DNA of 8,253 nucleotides from Candidatus Pelagibacter sp. TMED196. GTDB taxonomy: Bacteria > Pseudomonadota > Alphaproteobacteria > Pelagibacterales > Pelagibacteraceae. Position 1 is the stretch's first letter; the number at the start of each line of letters is the position of its first letter. Below the pieces are notes generated by a model that ran no database searches, was not told the DNA's origin, and worked only from the letters and a program-made list of their open reading frames with translations. Made by a program: the position numbers and the translations under genes. Positions 6,649 to 8,253 of the stretch are shown here, one piece after another. The stretch covers positions 2,329 to 10,581 of the forward strand of contig NHIT01000025.1 of assembly GCA_002171925.1 (NCBI GenBank), written 5' to 3'.

Positions 6649-6663
6649 GAACATTATATGAAC
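6649..6663. promoter_or_regulatory. Candidate LexA (SOS) box, GAAC-N7-GAAC
   Basis: GAAC at 6649-6652 and GAAC at 6660-6663 are separated by exactly seven bases. This direct repeat is the operator described for LexA in many alphaproteobacteria (GTTC-N7-GTTC on the other strand). It lies just upstream of the candidate nrdAB -35 and 65 bp before the phosphomannomutase start, so it could act on either gene. An exact chance hit in this 169-bp gap is unlikely but not excluded. Confidence 0.5.
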
Positions 6664-6727
6664 ATAAATGTTTTTTCAAGTTTAAAATAATTCTGTTAAA
6701 TCTATTGTTAATAATTCAATTGAAATA

Positions 6728-8170
6728 ATGAAAATCAAGGAAAGCGGATTTAGAGAATACGATGCTAGATGGCTGTATCCTAAAGATATTGATTTAGAAG
6801 GTATTCAGGAACTTGGTAAAGCATTGGGCACACAGGTTATAAATAAAACAAAAAAAAAGAACCCAAAAATAATTGTTGGTCAAGATTACAGATCATATAG
6901 CGAGGAAGTAAAAACATCTTTCAAAAAAGGTTTAATTTCAACAGGATGTAATGTTGAAGATATAGGTCTTTCACTAACACCCACTGTTTATTACGCCCAA
7001 TTCAAACTAGGTTCTGATGCAATAGCCATGATAACAGCTAGCCATAATGAAAATGGTTGGACAGGTGTGAAAATGGGAATTGAAAAAGGGCTTACTCATG
7101 CACCCGAAGAAATGAATGAACTAAAAGAAATAACACTAAAAAAAAAATTTATAAATGGGAAAGGTAGTGACAAAAAAATTAAAGATTTTCAAAAAGTATA
7201 TATAAAAGATTTAATTAATAAAAATAAAATTAAAAAAAAAATTAAAGCAGTAGTAGCCTGTGGAAATGGGACAGCTGGAGTATTTGCGCCCGAAATACTA
7301 AAAGGAATTGGTTGTGATGTGATTGAATTAGATTGTAAATTGGATTTTACTTTTCCAAAATATAATCCTAATCCAGAGGATTTAAAAATGTTAGAGGCAA
7401 TATCCAAATGTGTAAAAAAAAATAATGCTGATATAGGTTTTGGATTTGATGGTGATGGTGATCGTGTAGGGGTGATAGATGAAAAAGGAAAAGAAATATA
7501 TGCTGATAAAATTGGCTTGGTCATTGCAAGAAATTTGTCTAATACATATAAAAATTCAAAGTTTATTGTAGATGTAAAATCTACTGGTTTATATATTAAT
7601 GACGAAGTTCTTTTAAAGAATAATTGTAAAACAATTTATTGGAAAACTGGTCACTCTCATATTAAAAGAAAAGTTAATAGGGAAAAAGCCTTGGCTGGTT
7701 TCGAAAAAAGTGGGCACTTTTTTTTTAATAATCCAATAGGTTATGGTTACGATGACGGGATAAGTTCAGCGATTCAAATTTGCAACTTACTAGATAATGA
7801 AAACAGAAAAATGAATTCTATAATTAATTCTCTACCCAAAACATTTCAGTCACCAACTATGGCTCCTTTCTGTAAAGATGAGGAAAAATATGAAGTTGTT
7901 GAGAAATTAGTAGAAAAAGTAAAAGAAATTAAAGATAAAAAAATAAAAATAGATGGTAAATTTATAAAAGAAATTTTAACTGTAAATGGTGTGAGATTTG
8001 TTTTGGAAGATAGTTCTTGGGGTTTAATAAGAGCCTCTTCAAATAAGCCGTCATTAGTAGTGGTCGTTGAAAGTACCTCATCGGATCAAAGTACAAAAAC
8101 AATATTCAGTTTTATTGATAATTTATTAAAGGAAACTGGTAAAATTGGCGAGTATGATCAAAAAATTTAG
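6728..8170 (+). CDS. Phosphomannomutase/phosphoglucomutase (alpha-D-phosphohexomutase family)
   Basis: The 480-residue, four-domain cytoplasmic enzyme interconverts mannose or glucose 6- and 1-phosphates for nucleotide-sugar and surface polysaccharide synthesis. The N-terminus has FREYDARW (8-15). The phosphoserine loop is TASHNENGWTG (103-113, S105), the Mg2+ loop is DGDGDR (241-246), the sugar-recognition loop is EKSGH (326-330), and the domain 4 phosphate-binding loop is RASSNKP (435-441). EKSGH fits the mannose/glucose-specific AlgC/ManB group better than glucosamine mutase GlmM, but the substrate preference is inferred. The ATG at 6728 has no clear ribosome binding site. The gene is lysine-rich, with three A-tracts of 9-10 bases near the first interdomain region. 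Its TAG stop overlaps the stop of the converging gene. Confidence 0.9.
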   Translation: MKIKESGFREYDARWLYPKDIDLEGIQELGKALGTQVINKTKKKNPKIIVGQDYRSYSEEVKTSFKKGLISTGCNVEDIGLSLTPTVYYAQFKLGSDAIAMITASHNENGWTGVKMGIEKGLTHAPEEMNELKEITLKKKFINGKGSDKKIKDFQKVYIKDLINKNKIKKKIKAVVACGNGTAGVFAPEILKGIGCDVIELDCKLDFTFPKYNPNPEDLKMLEAISKCVKKNNADIGFGFDGDGDRVGVIDEKGKEIYADKIGLVIARNLSNTYKNSKFIVDVKSTGLYINDEVLLKNNCKTIYWKTGHSHIKRKVNREKALAGFEKSGHFFFNNPIGYGYDDGISSAIQICNLLDNENRKMNSIINSLPKTFQSPTMAPFCKDEEKYEVVEKLVEKVKEIKDKKIKIDGKFIKEILTVNGVRFVLEDSSWGLIRASSNKPSLVVVVESTSSDQSTKTIFSFIDNLLKETGKIGEYDQKI

Positions 8171-8253
8171 TAGTTAAAAAAGTCGTATAAAAATCTACTA
8201 GCAATAAGAATGAGGAACAAACCAAACAATTTTGTAATAATTTCTCTTTTTAT
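8167..8253 (-). CDS. C-terminus of a membrane protein, possibly TauE/SafE family (runs off the right edge)
   Basis: Twenty-eight codons are visible, ending in TAA at 8169-8167. They encode KREIITKLFGLFLILIASRF followed by LYDFFNY: a positively charged turn, one hydrophobic helix, and a short aromatic tail. This looks like the last helix of TauE/SafE (DUF81) sulfite or anion exporters, which end with a similar K/R-x-x-F-[AG]-hydrophobic-R-x-L/IY pattern, but the fragment is too short to be sure and any polytopic protein could end this way. The reading frame is open to the window edge. It converges on the phosphomannomutase gene with a 4-bp overlap of stop codons. Confidence 0.55.
   Translation of the reverse strand: MKREIITKLFGLFLILIASRFLYDFFNY

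Noticed and set aside
6661..6672. Short palindrome AACAT-AA-ATGTT as a further operator
   Set aside because: The arms are only 5 bp and overlap the GAAC-N7-GAAC motif; there is no independent evidence for a second regulator.
6695..6711. GTTAA direct repeat resembling a CtrA site (TTAA-N7-TTAA)
   Set aside because: The spacing is eight bases, not seven, and TTAA pairs are expected often in DNA this AT-rich.
8171..8200. Possible terminator after the mutase gene
   Set aside because: There is no stable GC stem followed by a T-run; the stretch is coding sequence of the converging membrane-protein gene.

Overview
The window is very AT-rich, gene-dense DNA with tiny intergenic gaps, overlapping stop codons and lysine-rich, streamlined proteins. 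Gene content (methylcitrate pair, ATP-cone-less class I ribonucleotide reductase, LysE and probable TauE/SafE transporters), together with an alphaproteobacterial-type GAAC-N7-GAAC SOS site, points to a streamlined marine alphaproteobacterium of the SAR11/Pelagibacterales type. That assignment is an inference from style and content; no marker RNA is present.

Layout. At the left edge a minus-strand gene starts at 215 and runs out of the window. It begins exactly at the linker that precedes the acetyltransferase half of GlmU, and an in-frame stop sits just upstream, so the uridylyltransferase half is not attached. A short divergent region (216-287) with a perfect 10-bp inverted repeat separates it from a plus-strand series: a phosphoglycolate-phosphatase-like HAD hydrolase, a LysE/RhtB exporter overlapping it by 4 bp, then, behind a compact promoter, prpB and prpC (methylisocitrate lyase and 2-methylcitrate synthase, 2-bp gap). 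These converge with a 2-bp gap on the minus-strand operon nrdA-nrdB (class I ribonucleotide reductase large and small subunits, overlapping by 10 bp). Divergent from nrdA is a phosphomannomutase/phosphoglucomutase gene, whose stop codon overlaps the stop of a minus-strand membrane-protein gene that leaves the right edge.

The most informative non-coding stretch is the 169-bp nrdA/phosphomannomutase intergenic region. It carries two NrdR-like boxes centred 31 bp apart, a fitting sigma70-type promoter with one box filling its spacer, and an exact GAAC-N7-GAAC motif just upstream of the -35. This suggests that dNTP synthesis here answers both to nucleotide status (NrdR) and to DNA damage (LexA).

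The genes are ordinary housekeeping and carbon metabolism. I saw no mobile element, CRISPR array, RNA gene or clearly novel multi-gene system. The points worth a second look are the split GlmU, the layered nrd control region, the reductase lacking an allosteric cone, and the apparently leaderless prpB promoter.
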